A DNA stretch of 64,000 nt from Pseudomonadota bacterium (GTDB lineage Bacteria; Myxococcota_A; UBA796; UBA9615): the NCBI GenBank assembly GCA_024229515.1, contig JAAESI010000139.1:1-64000 (forward strand), read 5' to 3'. The notes under the pieces were generated by a model, which was given only the letters and a program-made list of their open reading frames with translations, did no database searches and was not told where the DNA came from. Both the position numbers and the translations under genes were made by a program. This document shows, piece after piece, positions 35,692 through 45,039 of the stretch; the first letter of the stretch is position 1, and each line of letters opens with the position of its first letter.

Positions 35692-36339
35692 ATGTCTGGT
35701 AACAAGCTCTTCTGCGGCGGTCTGGCCTGGGCCACTGATGACTCCGGCCTCCGCGCGGCCTTCGAACCTTTTGGTGAAGTCACCGATGCCCGTGTCATCA
35801 CGGATCGCGAGACGGGACGGAGCCGCGGCTTCGGATTCGTCACGTTCGGTACCTCCGAGTCGGCTACGGCCGCCATGGAAGCGATGGACGGCGCCGAAGT
35901 CGACGGTCGCAGCATCCGCGTAAACATCGCTGAAGAGAAGCAGCGGCGGCCCGGCGGCGGCGGTGGATACCGCGGTGGCGGCGGCGGCTACGGCGGCGGC
36001 GGCTACGGCGGCGGCGGCTCCGGCGGCGGCGGCGGTGGCGGCGGTGGCGGTGGCGGCGGTTGGTCGAACGACCGCGGCGGCGGCGGCGGCGGTTGGAACA
36101 ACGACCGTGGCGGCGGCGGCGGCCGTGACGGCGGTCGCGGCGGCGGCCGTGACGGCGGTCGCGGCGGCGGTGGTCGCGGCGGCGGCGGCGGTCGCGGTGG
36201 CGGCGGTCGCGGTGGCGGCGGTCGCGGTGGCGGCGGTCGCGGTGGCGGCGGCGGCTGGGGCGGCGGCGGCGGTGGCAGCGGCGGCGGCGGCGGCGGCGGC
36301 TGGGACGGCGGCAGCGGCGGCGGCGGCGGCGGCTGGTAG
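35692..36339 (+). CDS. Glycine-rich RRM RNA-binding protein
   Basis: 215 residues. One RNA recognition motif at residues 4-82: RNP2 LFCGGL (6-11) and RNP1 RGFGFVTF (45-52), the best-conserved form. A glycine-rich tail (about residues 88-215) follows, with RGGG, YGGG, WSNDRGGG and GRDGG units, as in cyanobacterial Rbp and eukaryotic GRP proteins. Binds single-stranded RNA; bacterial relatives are often cold-induced. The tail is encoded by GGC/GGT-rich DNA with many 9- to 12-bp near-repeats. ATG 35692 places RNP2 correctly; an upstream GTG at 35674 would add six residues. Confidence 0.93.
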   Translation: MSGNKLFCGGLAWATDDSGLRAAFEPFGEVTDARVITDRETGRSRGFGFVTFGTSESATAAMEAMDGAEVDGRSIRVNIAEEKQRRPGGGGGYRGGGGGYGGGGYGGGGSGGGGGGGGGGGGGWSNDRGGGGGGWNNDRGGGGGRDGGRGGGRDGGRGGGGRGGGGGRGGGGRGGGGRGGGGRGGGGGWGGGGGGSGGGGGGGWDGGSGGGGGGW

Positions 36340-36365
36340 CCAGCTCGCTCGCTCTTCGAGTCTCT

Positions 36366-37976
36366 CTACTTCGGTCCGTACAGGACCCAATCTCCACCTC
36401 GGTCCCGGGGGATGAGTCCGTGCGCCTCCGCACGGGCCATCCACGGTTGATCCTCGGTGTTGATCAGCGCCCACCGCGGCTGCTCTTCGGCCTTGGCCAG
36501 CATCGGCTCCCCGACCCCCGGCGAGATCTCGTCCGGCGACTCCTGGTGGTAGCTGTAGACGTACAGGCGGCCGCTGAAGAGGTGGACGGTGTGCCAGTCC
36601 GCCATGACGACGGCGTCCGCGGGCACCTGGTCCGCGAGCCGGTGGGCCTCGAGCACGCGCTCGTCCTGCTGACGCCAGGGCTCGATCTCGCCTTCGACGT
36701 GCCGCTCCCAGCGTGAGTAGACGACGTCTTCCTGGTTGATGCGTATGCCTCGGAGAACGAGCACCTCGGCCGCGAAGAGCCCAATCAGCACCGCGATCAC
36801 GCTGGCGCCTCGACAGACCGATCTCCAGTCGAGTTGTCCCGTCCGGTCCATCAACCAGACTACGAAGGACGGCCGGGGCTGACTCAGCACCGCAATCCGC
36901 AGTCTCGTCGCTCGGTCTTCGCACATCTGGCTGACGCGCTCGACAGGGAGGCGGGTCAGCAGCCTGGTCCACCCTACCGCTGCGGCTGCCGCGATTAGCC
37001 CCATCGCGGGGGCGCTGTGGTGGATGTAGGGGCCCTCCCACGTCGCCCACTCGTGCGCTTGGCTGAACAGGTAGACGAGCATCGGCGCGCTGGCGGCGAT
37101 GAGCTCGGGGGCGAGTACGGCTCCGATGCCGACGGGCACGAACCACTCGGCGAGGAAGCGCACGCGGGTGCCGAGCAGCTCGCCCGCGCTGTGGCCCCAC
37201 TGCGCCATCGCCCCATCTGGGTTCTCGCCCCCCAGCATCGTGCGAATCCAGTCCATCGGCCGGATGTAGAAGGTCGAGTTGGACCGCATCATCGTGGTGC
37301 CGACGAGGAAGACCACGCTGGCGACGGCCAGCAGCACGGCGGTGGTGCGCCGCCTCCCGCGCGGCTCCAACCGCCACAGCCAGGCGGCCGCGCACAGCCC
37401 GATGACCAGCAGCGGGATCTCCTCCCGGCTGAAGCAGGCAGCCAGCCCCCACGCGAACGCCTCCCGGTGCTTGCCCTCCCGAAGCGCCGCGCAGCACAGC
37501 AGCAGCAGCGGCAGCGCCCAGGTCAGGGGCCGAATGTCGGCCATCGTGACGCGCCAGACCGGCCACCAGCCCAGGTACAGCCAGGCTCCCGCGACCGCCG
37601 CCAGGGCGGTCCCGCCGCCGGAGCGCACGAGGCGGAAGACCCCGATCGAGCCCAGGGCGATCAAGGTTGCTTGCACCGCGAACAACGTCGTAAGCGACGG
37701 CACGACCTTGTAGAAGGGGACCGCGAGCAGGATGATCGGCTCGAAGTGCGTCTCCGCGAAGATTCCGGGGGGCTCGTGGTAGGTCGCGCTCTGGCGGTAC
37801 CCGTGCCCTTCGCTGAAGTTCCAGACGAGGTTGTGGAAGAAGGTCAGATCAAAGCCCCACTCGCTCATCAGCCCCTGGGACTTCCAGTGGGCCAGGACCG
37901 TGTGCAGCACCGCGAACGCCACCACGCCGACGGCGAGGAGGACGTAGGCGAGGCGTTCGCGCGAGGAGTCGAGCAT
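36366..37976 (-). CDS. DUF2079-type polytopic membrane protein
   Basis: 536 residues from ATG 37976 (ATG 38006 also possible). Hydrophobic segments run at about residues 10-30, 85-110, 120-140, 150-170, 185-210, 215-240, 285-310 and 395-415. Characteristic DUF2079 features are FDLTFFHNLVWNFSEGHG, ETHFEPIILLAVPFYKVVPS and VTMADIRPLTWALPLLLLC. Distantly glycosyltransferase-C-like, with a periplasmic C-terminal part; substrate unknown. It ends 26 nt from the convergent RRM gene and is divergent from the hydrolase lipoprotein. Confidence 0.85.
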   Translation of the reverse strand: MLDSSRERLAYVLLAVGVVAFAVLHTVLAHWKSQGLMSEWGFDLTFFHNLVWNFSEGHGYRQSATYHEPPGIFAETHFEPIILLAVPFYKVVPSLTTLFAVQATLIALGSIGVFRLVRSGGGTALAAVAGAWLYLGWWPVWRVTMADIRPLTWALPLLLLCCAALREGKHREAFAWGLAACFSREEIPLLVIGLCAAAWLWRLEPRGRRRTTAVLLAVASVVFLVGTTMMRSNSTFYIRPMDWIRTMLGGENPDGAMAQWGHSAGELLGTRVRFLAEWFVPVGIGAVLAPELIAASAPMLVYLFSQAHEWATWEGPYIHHSAPAMGLIAAAAAVGWTRLLTRLPVERVSQMCEDRATRLRIAVLSQPRPSFVVWLMDRTGQLDWRSVCRGASVIAVLIGLFAAEVLVLRGIRINQEDVVYSRWERHVEGEIEPWRQQDERVLEAHRLADQVPADAVVMADWHTVHLFSGRLYVYSYHQESPDEISPGVGEPMLAKAEEQPRWALINTEDQPWMARAEAHGLIPRDRGGDWVLYGPK

Positions 37977-38006
37977 CGACCAAGGCTCCCCGGCCGGGCC
38001 GCACAA

Positions 38007-39905
38007 ATCAAGGCGGCGGCCTTCGCGGTGCTCTTGACGGGCTGTGGGGGAGGTGGCTCAGAGGCGCCCCCGCCGGCGCCGAACCTCGCCGATCCATGCA
38101 ACGACGGCGCCTTGTGGGACGAGCGGGCGGCGTTGATCGACGCGGTCGGACTGCCCGCGACGCGGCCTCGTCCCCCGGAGATCGAGCGGCTTCGCACCGA
38201 GGCCGGTGAGGGCTTCACGATCACCTTCGTGCAGTGGGCCCATCCGGAGACCGAGGGCGACATCGTGCGGGGGCTGTGGCTCGAGCCCGATCCGCTGCCG
38301 GCCGCTCCGCTTCCCTTGCTGGTGAACCTCCCCGGCCACTGGGAGGCCGGTATTGAGGCCGACGAGGTGCTGTTCCGCAGCGAGCTGTTCGCGCGGCGGG
38401 GCTGGGCGGTGCTGTCGATTTCCAGCCGGGGGACCGAGTACGGGGATGCAGCCGTACCCCTGGACCGGGCGGCCCACTTCAGCGATGGCGTCTACGGCGA
38501 GATGCGCGGCCGGCGCACCGGGTGGACGCCCCTGGCGTGGAACGTGGTCGCGGCCCAGGCGGGCATGGAGGCGGCGCTGGCGGGGCGGTTCAGCGAAGCG
38601 TTGATCGAACGCGAGCAGCTGGCGCTGGCGGGCTTCTCCGGAGGCGCCGAGGCGGTCACGGTGACGGCGATGACGGATCCCCGGGTCGACGCGGTGGTGC
38701 TGGGCTCGTACGAGTACGCCTTCGGCAGCAACGACGGCACCTCGGCCTGCAGCTGCGGCGCGCTGCCGGGGGGCTGGTCGGATGAGGCCCGGACCCGCTG
38801 GCTGGGCCAGGCGGCGTGCCGCCCCGGGGCTCCGCCGAGCACGCGCCCCGTGCTGGCCTGGGACGGCCAGCCGCAGAAGGGGCACAGCGCCGCGTTGCAA
38901 GCGCTGGGGGCGACGGTGCGGCCGACGCCGAACCAGCTCCACGGCATCAACCACCCGATGGCGGCGGCGTCGTGGTCGTTCATCGAGCAGCACGTGCGCG
39001 GCGCGGCCGTGGACGCGGCGGCCGAGGACATGGCGCGGGCGGCGACCTCAGGGGGCTGGCTCCCGATCGACCCCGCGTGGCGGCCGCCCATGCCGGAGGG
39101 GACCCTGGTTCCGGGCTTCGCGGAGCAGGGCAAGCCGCCATGGAAGGCGCCGCTGGGCGTCAGCGGCACGGTCGCGGCGCAGCTGCTGGGGGTCGCCGAC
39201 GGCGGGGACCCGGCCCTCGTGGACGGCGAGCGTTGGGTCGGGGCAGGGGACAAGCACCTGGTGATGCACCCGCCGCAGGGGGCCGCCGATGGCAGTGCCT
39301 GGGTGGTGGTCGCGGCCAAGCAGCCCGATCGCACGACGTCGGACCCGTACGACTCGATCGATCCGACCGTCGATGGACTGCCGGTGCTCGCGGGGGTGCG
39401 GGCCCACGTGCCGAACGCGTCTGTCGCCATGCTCTGGCCGCGGACCAGCGGGGATCGGCTCATGGGCGAGCGGCTGGTCCGGTGGGGCGCCGAGCGCGCA
39501 CGGGCGCCGCTGGGGATCGCCGTCAGAGACGCCCTCGATGCGGCCGAAGAGTTGGCGTCTCGGCCGGGGATCGACCCCGAGCGGGTGGGCTTCATCGGCG
39601 TTGGCGCGGGCGGACCGGCGGCGGCCTGGGCGGCGGTGATTCGCGGCGGCGACGCGCCGGTGGTCCTCGTCGAGGCGCCGGTGACGTTGTGGTGGGACGG
39701 TCCGAAGCCCGGCGACGCGACGATCGACGTGCGCCCCTGGCCGGTGTGGCTGCTGCAGCCGATCCGCCAGGGCCTCGCCCTCGACCCCTGGATGGCCGCG
39801 GACGCCCTCGGCTCCCGGGTCCGCTGGGTCTCCCCCCGCGGCGGTGACGGTCAGCCGTGGGAGGGTAAGCGCCCCCCGGGCAAGGTCGTCGAGACCTGGC
39901 CTTGA
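38007..39905 (+). CDS. Alpha/beta-hydrolase lipoprotein, duplicated domain
   Basis: About 632 residues; the start is unresolved. The lipoprotein signal (AAAFAVLLTGC) is preceded in frame only by ATC at 38007, with no ATG, GTG or TTG close by, so either a rare start or a lost base is involved. The first hydrolase half has LVNLPGHWEAG, VLSISSRGTEYG and nucleophile Ser in LAGFSGGAEAVT, like acetylxylan-esterase/dipeptidyl-peptidase relatives. The second half repeats the topology (RAPLGIAVRDALDAAEEL, VGFIGVGAGGPAAAWAAV), but its nucleophile position has no Ser. Exported, lipid-anchored esterase is likely; substrate unknown. Confidence 0.75.
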   Translation: MKAAAFAVLLTGCGGGGSEAPPPAPNLADPCNDGALWDERAALIDAVGLPATRPRPPEIERLRTEAGEGFTITFVQWAHPETEGDIVRGLWLEPDPLPAAPLPLLVNLPGHWEAGIEADEVLFRSELFARRGWAVLSISSRGTEYGDAAVPLDRAAHFSDGVYGEMRGRRTGWTPLAWNVVAAQAGMEAALAGRFSEALIEREQLALAGFSGGAEAVTVTAMTDPRVDAVVLGSYEYAFGSNDGTSACSCGALPGGWSDEARTRWLGQAACRPGAPPSTRPVLAWDGQPQKGHSAALQALGATVRPTPNQLHGINHPMAAASWSFIEQHVRGAAVDAAAEDMARAATSGGWLPIDPAWRPPMPEGTLVPGFAEQGKPPWKAPLGVSGTVAAQLLGVADGGDPALVDGERWVGAGDKHLVMHPPQGAADGSAWVVVAAKQPDRTTSDPYDSIDPTVDGLPVLAGVRAHVPNASVAMLWPRTSGDRLMGERLVRWGAERARAPLGIAVRDALDAAEELASRPGIDPERVGFIGVGAGGPAAAWAAVIRGGDAPVVLVEAPVTLWWDGPKPGDATIDVRPWPVWLLQPIRQGLALDPWMAADALGSRVRWVSPRGGDGQPWEGKRPPGKVVETWP

Positions 39906-40360
39906 ACGTCGAGGGATCCCCCCGCCCGCTCCCTGCGCCGCCAGGCAGTTCGGTGAAGGAAGAGCCCGAGCAACGCCGCCCCGGGGATCCCCCGCTCGCA
40001 CCCGTGGGAGCCGCCGCGCCACGACAGCACCGGATCGCAGGCGTCCCCTTCGCCGCCGTCATCGGCGTCCTCCTGGCCCGGATTGGCGAGCCCCCAGCAG
40101 TTGTCGCAGGCGTCGTCGATCCCATCGTTGTCGTCGTCCACGGGGCTCGGGCTCCAGGTCCAGGGGCAGGGGTCGCAGGCGTCGCCAAGGCCGTCCTCGT
40201 CCTGGTCCAGCTGGCCCGGGTTGATCTGCTCCGGGCAGTTGTCGCAAGCATCGCCCACGCCGTCGTTCTCCTCGTCCTGGACCGCACTCCGGTGATCGTC
40301 GAGGTCGAGTCGCGCTGAGGCCGATGCCGCCGAGCTCCTGGTTCGCATCTTCGAACCCAT
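39851..40360 (-). pseudogene. Thrombospondin type 3 repeat protein, 3' fragment
   Basis: Only the end of a gene: EENDGVGDACDNCPEQ, DEDGLGDACDPCPW and DNDGIDDACDNCWG are calcium-binding thrombospondin type 3 repeats, followed by a degraded MYXO-CTERM-like tail (GCERGIPGAALLGLFL, then RRRER). No signal peptide or 5' part exists; upstream sequence is not coding-like. The tail runs on 25 residues past the Arg cluster into the convergent hydrolase gene. Relic of a larger surface protein gene. Confidence 0.65.
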
Positions 40361-40474
40361 GTGGGATCATGGTCGCCCGGAGGGGAGAGCCGTGAATCGA
40401 ACTGGGCTGCTGGTCTACGCTGCGCTGCTCGAGTGTGAAGCGACCTTGGGGTTCGCCGTCCGCGAGGCGAGTCC

Positions 40475-41373
40475 ATGAATCGCAAGATCATCGCGGGCGA
40501 CCTGATCGCGGCGGGGATCGGGATCGGCGTGAGCCTGATGATCGCTGGCTCCTCCGAACACGACACCATCTTGCGGGCCCGCGAGAGCACGCAGTTGGAT
40601 CTCGATGAATGCCTCACGGTGCTGGAGGGCCACGAGGCCTACCGAGCCCGCGTGGAGCACGCCGAGACCGAGTTGGCCAACCCGGAGCTGGCTGCCCACC
40701 GAGCGATCACGCCGGAGCTGATCTCCGACGCCCTCGGCGCGTTGGCGTTCACGACGCAGGTCGAGATGACCGGCGAGGAGGGGCGCCGGGTGAGTGTTCG
40801 CGGGAGCGGGGATCCTGGCCGGGCGCTGGTCGCGCACCGCGCGCTGCGTTCTCGGGGCCATATCGTCCTCTATCGTCTGGAGCGAGGAACACCCACCGAG
40901 GGCGATGCATCCCGATTCTCGTCCTCCGAGGGATGGCGGGTGGTCTTCTGGCGCCCCTACGAGTCTGGCGTCGGGCGGATCGGATCCAAGGCGTTTCTGA
41001 GGCCAGAGACGGCGGCGTGGCCCCAGAACCGCCGCCACGTCGCTGACAGCATTCGGCTCGAGGCGGAGCGCGATCGGGTTTGCGGTGAGATCTCTCCGCC
41101 CTGGCCGGCGGGTCGGCGGGGCGTTGCCCGGTTCGAGGGGGCCATCTACACACGCGACAAAGCGGCGCAGGGCTGCGCCGGCTGCACACTCTACGAACGG
41201 GCCTTCCTGGCAGCGGACGCCCCTCTCGTTCATGGGTCGGTCTCGCCGACGCGGGGGGGCGGCCCCCCTCGGCGGTGGCGGCAGCACTCGAGGATGGGTT
41301 CGAGCTGAAGAAGCAGACGAGTGACCGGGGGCTGGTCCGCTTGACCTTCCGCTTGGATGGGAGTCGCTGGTGA
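40475..41373 (+). pseudogene. Single-pass membrane protein of unknown family, frameshift near its end
   Basis: Begins MNRKIIAGDLIAAGIGIGVSLMIAG (membrane anchor) and runs about 260 residues with ITPELISDALGALAFTTQVEM and a Cys pair GCAGC near residue 237. Near 41252-41270 (G7, then C6) the natural frame appears to shift: the other frame gives SAVAAALEDGFELKKQTSD and a stop at 41373, a sensible amphipathic ending. Unshifted it stops at 41308 in low-complexity Arg. The 20 codons after the run decide between lesion and error. Function not recognised. Confidence 0.6.
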
Positions 41374-41375
41374 GC

Positions 41376-42710
41376 TCAGCCGGATGACGAACGGGTGCGG
41401 CTGGACCGGAGCGCCTGAGGCTGCCGCTCAGCCCGCGAGGGCGACGCCGTCCAGACCGCCTCGACGGGGGCGGAGGAGGCGTCCTTGCCCCGGATCTGAG
41501 CCGCCAGGGAGGCCGGGCTGGAGAGGAAGTCCGGCAGACCTGCGAGCGTGGTCCCGTGCGAATCCGCCGAGGCCAGTTTGGCTGCCTGATCACGCCAGCG
41601 GGGCACGTACAGGCGGGAGCCCAGGTCTGCCCACGTGGCTGCCTTGAGGCCCACGATGAGGCTGGCGTCGCCCGTCATGGCGTGGATCAGGTCGAGCTCC
41701 ATGCCCGCCAGCGCCGCGGGCTCGAAGAGGCTGATCGACGGCTCCTCGTCCCCGGGGAGGGGTGCGGGGCCAGCCACGCCGTCGACCGCGGCGATTCGCT
41801 CGGGCAGCGGCGGATGCGTGTCGAACGGGTCCGTAGTCCCCGCTGCCATCTGGTCCTCGATCATCTCGTCCATGGCCTGGGCGACGGCCTCGCTGGAGAG
41901 AAACGCGGCGAAGCCTTCGACCATCGGGGGCCGGTACCCGCCGTCGAACGCGGGCCCCAACTCGGAGTCGAGGAAGCCACCGAACGCACCCGCCGTGCCC
42001 CCCGCCTTGCGCAGCCCGGAGCAGAGCGGCTCGGCCCCGACGGTGGTCGCCGCCAGCCGATCCGCGGCGTACTCCTGGGCCCGAGAGATGGCGTGGGTGA
42101 TTCTCAGGAAGACGTTTCCGTAGATCTCGAACGGCAGCCGGAGCACGGTGCTACCGGCCTGGTGGAGGTTCACGACGGTGTCGCCGATCGCGCGGCGGGT
42201 CTTGTAGATCCAGGGGCCGAGCTTGGTGTCCCCGCCGTGGAAGTGACCGAACTCGTGGGCCAATCCGGCTTTGAACTCGCCGACAGTCAGCGACTGCATC
42301 AGGGGGATGCCCAGGCCCATCACCCGCCTCGAGAAGAACCCCATGATGCCGCCCCGTTGGGCGACCCAGGCGTTGACCTCGGGGAGGGCGTAGACCTCGA
42401 CCGGCATGGCCTGACCGGTCGCGTCCGCGATCCTCTGGAGCTCGGCGAACAGCCGGGGGTGCCGTTCGGGCGTCAACTCGGGGCCCGGAGGGTCGAAGCG
42501 GTCCGGTTTCGGCATCACCGAGACCAGGATCAGGACGCTTCCAATCAGGCACATCGCGGCAACTTTGATGTGGATGCGACCGGCGAAGACGACCTCAGCG
42601 ATCGGGATGGCGGCGAGCCCGACGGCGATCGTCAGCGCGAGGGCGTAGAAGCCGATCATGAGGACGATGGCGAGGACTGCGCGCCCCGCGAGCGATGGAC
42701 CCTTCGGCAT
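41376..42710 (-). CDS. M48-family zinc metalloprotease (membrane)
   Basis: 444 residues from ATG 42710, with a strong AGGAGGAG Shine-Dalgarno. Two N-terminal transmembrane helices (residues 10-70), then zinc site AGLAHEFGHFHGGD (His152, Glu153, His156) and third ligand Glu in RAQEYAADRLAA, followed by FDTHPPLPERIAAV typical of M48 (HtpX/CAAX-type) enzymes. Membrane protein quality control or peptide processing is the family role. The C-terminal 40 residues are low-complexity Ser/Arg. Starts divergent from the poly-acidic lipoprotein gene at 42867. Confidence 0.92.
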   Translation of the reverse strand: MPKGPSLAGRAVLAIVLMIGFYALALTIAVGLAAIPIAEVVFAGRIHIKVAAMCLIGSVLILVSVMPKPDRFDPPGPELTPERHPRLFAELQRIADATGQAMPVEVYALPEVNAWVAQRGGIMGFFSRRVMGLGIPLMQSLTVGEFKAGLAHEFGHFHGGDTKLGPWIYKTRRAIGDTVVNLHQAGSTVLRLPFEIYGNVFLRITHAISRAQEYAADRLAATTVGAEPLCSGLRKAGGTAGAFGGFLDSELGPAFDGGYRPPMVEGFAAFLSSEAVAQAMDEMIEDQMAAGTTDPFDTHPPLPERIAAVDGVAGPAPLPGDEEPSISLFEPAALAGMELDLIHAMTGDASLIVGLKAATWADLGSRLYVPRWRDQAAKLASADSHGTTLAGLPDFLSSPASLAAQIRGKDASSAPVEAVWTASPSRAERQPQALRSSRTRSSSG

Positions 42711-42843
42711 GGCTCCTCCTTCGGGGCATGGAGGGAGCAAGCCCCACGACCTTTCCAAACGGGCCGCTGACCGCGGGCTGGCGCTGGGGCCTGGGGCCGG
42801 GCCCCATACGCAGGTCAGGTCGGCCGCCCCGCCGTCCCGATGG

Positions 42844-42849
42844 TACGAT
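42844..42849 (+). promoter_or_regulatory. TAnnnT -10 box, leadered class
   Basis: TACGAT, then 17 nt containing GGAGGAGGG, then ATG 42867. Contrast with the 6-8 nt spacing of the leaderless genes. Confidence 0.45.
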
Positions 42850-42866
42850 CGACGGAGGAGGGCCTC

Positions 42867-43589
42867 ATGATTGCTCGCTTTTGGTTGGGTTTGACCATCG
42901 TCCTGGGAGCCGCCGGCTGCGTCGGCACGGCCGACCTTGGAGGAGAGGACATCGTCACCGTGGAGGATCTCCGCGAGGCCTGCGAGAGCGAGGAGCCCCA
43001 AGACGTCGAACTCGAGGTCTTCTTCGCCGACCCGCAGCAGCTGTGCCCGTTCGACGAGGACGACAACCTGCCGCGTGAAGAGGGCGCCATGACCGCCCGC
43101 ATCGAGCAGGTCGCGTCCGTCGTGCTCCCCGAAGGCGGGGTCGCCTGCGATCTGGCCTTCGACTTCCAGGGGATCGACCCCTCGACCGAGCAGATCATGG
43201 TCTACGACGACCACTTCCTGCTCACCTTCAACGACGTCGTGCTCGCCTCCAACAACGCCCAGATCGCGGAGGCGCTGCCGGCCGACGAGGACGGCCTCCG
43301 GATCTACGACTGGGCCGACATCGTGGGGATCCAGTTCGAGTTCTTCGAGACCCCGAACTACTGCCTCGGCGAGGACGAGGGGCTGTCCGACTGCACCATC
43401 CCCGAGCCCGAGGACCCCGGCCCTATCTCGCTGAGCTTCGAGGGTGATCTGGTCGATCTTCTGTCCCTCCGCGCGCTCGAGCAGCAGCGGTACGACTTCG
43501 GGTTCGTGACGACCGGCGACAACGACGACAGCGACTGCTCGCACGAGGACTTCGGCTTCGTCGTCACCGCCCCCGTGGTGTTCCCCTGA
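42867..43589 (+). CDS. Acidic lipoprotein, unknown family
   Basis: 240 residues. Signal LGLTIVLGAAGC (lipobox). Mature part strongly acidic, with five further Cys (EACESEE, QLCPFDEDD, ACDLAFDF, YCLGEDE, DCTIPE, DCSHED) likely in disulphides, and beta-strand character. GGAGGAGGG lies 6-12 nt before ATG 42867. No domain recognised. Monocistronic. Confidence 0.8.
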   Translation: MIARFWLGLTIVLGAAGCVGTADLGGEDIVTVEDLREACESEEPQDVELEVFFADPQQLCPFDEDDNLPREEGAMTARIEQVASVVLPEGGVACDLAFDFQGIDPSTEQIMVYDDHFLLTFNDVVLASNNAQIAEALPADEDGLRIYDWADIVGIQFEFFETPNYCLGEDEGLSDCTIPEPEDPGPISLSFEGDLVDLLSLRALEQQRYDFGFVTTGDNDDSDCSHEDFGFVVTAPVVFP

Positions 43590-43651
43590 CGCGCTAGCGC
43601 CCGACCCGTTCGCTGAGGCGCCGAGGTCGGCCGCCATCGTCAGCGAGTCGG

Positions 43652-44938
43652 TCAGCCGATCACGGTCCCGGTCGTCGCGTTCGCCTGCCGGAGGCGGGAC
43701 AGGAAGCTCGCGTCCACGCGGAGGCCGGTGCGGGGCAGATCCAGCACGACGGGGTCGACGTCGTGATCCCGGCCACCCTCGCACTCCATCACCAACTTCG
43801 CGACCAGCGGCCCGATCACGGGCGCCGTCTTGAAGGAGCTGCCGCTCGTCCCCATCGCCACGTACCAGCCGTCCAGGTCGGTCTTGTCGATGATCGGGTA
43901 CCAGTCCGCCACGGTGACGTCGTACAGCGCGCCGAGGCCTCGGGCCGGCCCCCTCTGGACGTCAGGGAACCGCTTCATCAGCCGCAGCGTCTGCCGGTCG
44001 TGCACCAGGTCGCTGATGCTCTCGTTGTAGTCATCGGGGTCGTCCACCCACTCGAACGCGTCGCAGGCGGGGTCGGCTGAACCGACGATGAGGTCACGGC
44101 ACCGGGACTCGGGGCGGAAGTAGATCCCCCCGTCGAGGTCTCCGACCACCGGGACGCCGCCCCCCGCCTCGTAGCGGGGGTTCTTCATGGCGTGGACCTC
44201 CCGGCGCAGCGGCCGCGTCTCCAGCGGCAGCGTCACGCCCCCCATGCGGTTGACGAGGCCCGAGTGAGGGCCGGCCGCGTTGACGACCGCGTCGGCCTCG
44301 ATCGTTCCGCCGTCGGCGGTGCGGAGGAGGAAGGGGCCGCCATCCGGGCGCTCCACCCCGACCAGGGTCGTACCCAGGCGAAATTGAACGCCGTCCCGCT
44401 CGCCCGCCAGGCGGAGGTTGTGAGCGGCGAGGCTCGGGGAGACGACGTAGCCGCCGTCCTCCTCGAAGACGGCCCCGGCGATGCGCTTCCCCGTGGGCTC
44501 GAAGAAGTCCGGATCGGCGGTCGGAACCGGCGGGAAGAAGGAGTCGGCGCACAGGAACGGGAAGCGCGCTTCGGCGGCGTCGGCGTCCAGGAGCTGCACC
44601 GCCACCCCGCACTCCTTCATCCGCGCGATGATCGCGTGGACGGAGGCGTCGATCGCGGGGGGGATCAGGAGCACGCCGGGCCGCTCGAATCGAGCGAGTT
44701 CGTCCTCGATGGGGCCCAGGTGGGCGCCCCAATCAGCCCAGAGGTGGGACGCCTCGTGGGCCAGGGCGATCATCCCCGGCTGGGAGTAGAAGCGGCGGAC
44801 GATCCCGCAGGAGGCGGAGGTCGAGCCGTGGCCGACCTCGCCGTGCCGATCGATGACGGTCGCGTCGGCGCCGGCGCGCCGCAACGCCCAGCTGATCGAG
44901 CAGCCGAGAATCCCCCCACCGACGATCGCGACGTGCAT
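43652..44938 (-). CDS. FAD-dependent oxidoreductase (DAO/sarcosine-oxidase-like)
   Basis: 428 residues. VAIVGGGILGCSISWALRRAG is the FAD GxGxxG fold, followed by GHGSTSASCGIVRRFYS, VNAAGPHSG and the C-terminal GWYVAMGTSGSSFKTAPVIG flavin-contacting segment. The family deaminates or demethylates amino acids and related amines; the substrate is not inferable. Cytoplasmic. GGGAGGAG precedes ATG 44938. Divergent from the ferritin-like gene with about 100 nt between. Confidence 0.92.
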   Translation of the reverse strand: MHVAIVGGGILGCSISWALRRAGADATVIDRHGEVGHGSTSASCGIVRRFYSQPGMIALAHEASHLWADWGAHLGPIEDELARFERPGVLLIPPAIDASVHAIIARMKECGVAVQLLDADAAEARFPFLCADSFFPPVPTADPDFFEPTGKRIAGAVFEEDGGYVVSPSLAAHNLRLAGERDGVQFRLGTTLVGVERPDGGPFLLRTADGGTIEADAVVNAAGPHSGLVNRMGGVTLPLETRPLRREVHAMKNPRYEAGGGVPVVGDLDGGIYFRPESRCRDLIVGSADPACDAFEWVDDPDDYNESISDLVHDRQTLRLMKRFPDVQRGPARGLGALYDVTVADWYPIIDKTDLDGWYVAMGTSGSSFKTAPVIGPLVAKLVMECEGGRDHDVDPVVLDLPRTGLRVDASFLSRLRQANATTGTVIG

Positions 44939-45010
44939 GATGCTCCTCCCGACCGCAGTCTCTCATGAGGGTGGGCGCGGATTCGGTGCGGGGCCTGAGG
45001 CGTGCATCGG

Positions 45011-45016
45011 TAGAAT
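45011..45016 (+). promoter_or_regulatory. TAnnnT -10 box, leadered class
   Basis: TAGAAT 23 nt before ATG 45040, with CCGGAGG between as ribosome binding site. Confidence 0.45.
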
Positions 45017-45039
45017 CAGGCAGCCGACCGGAGGTTTCG

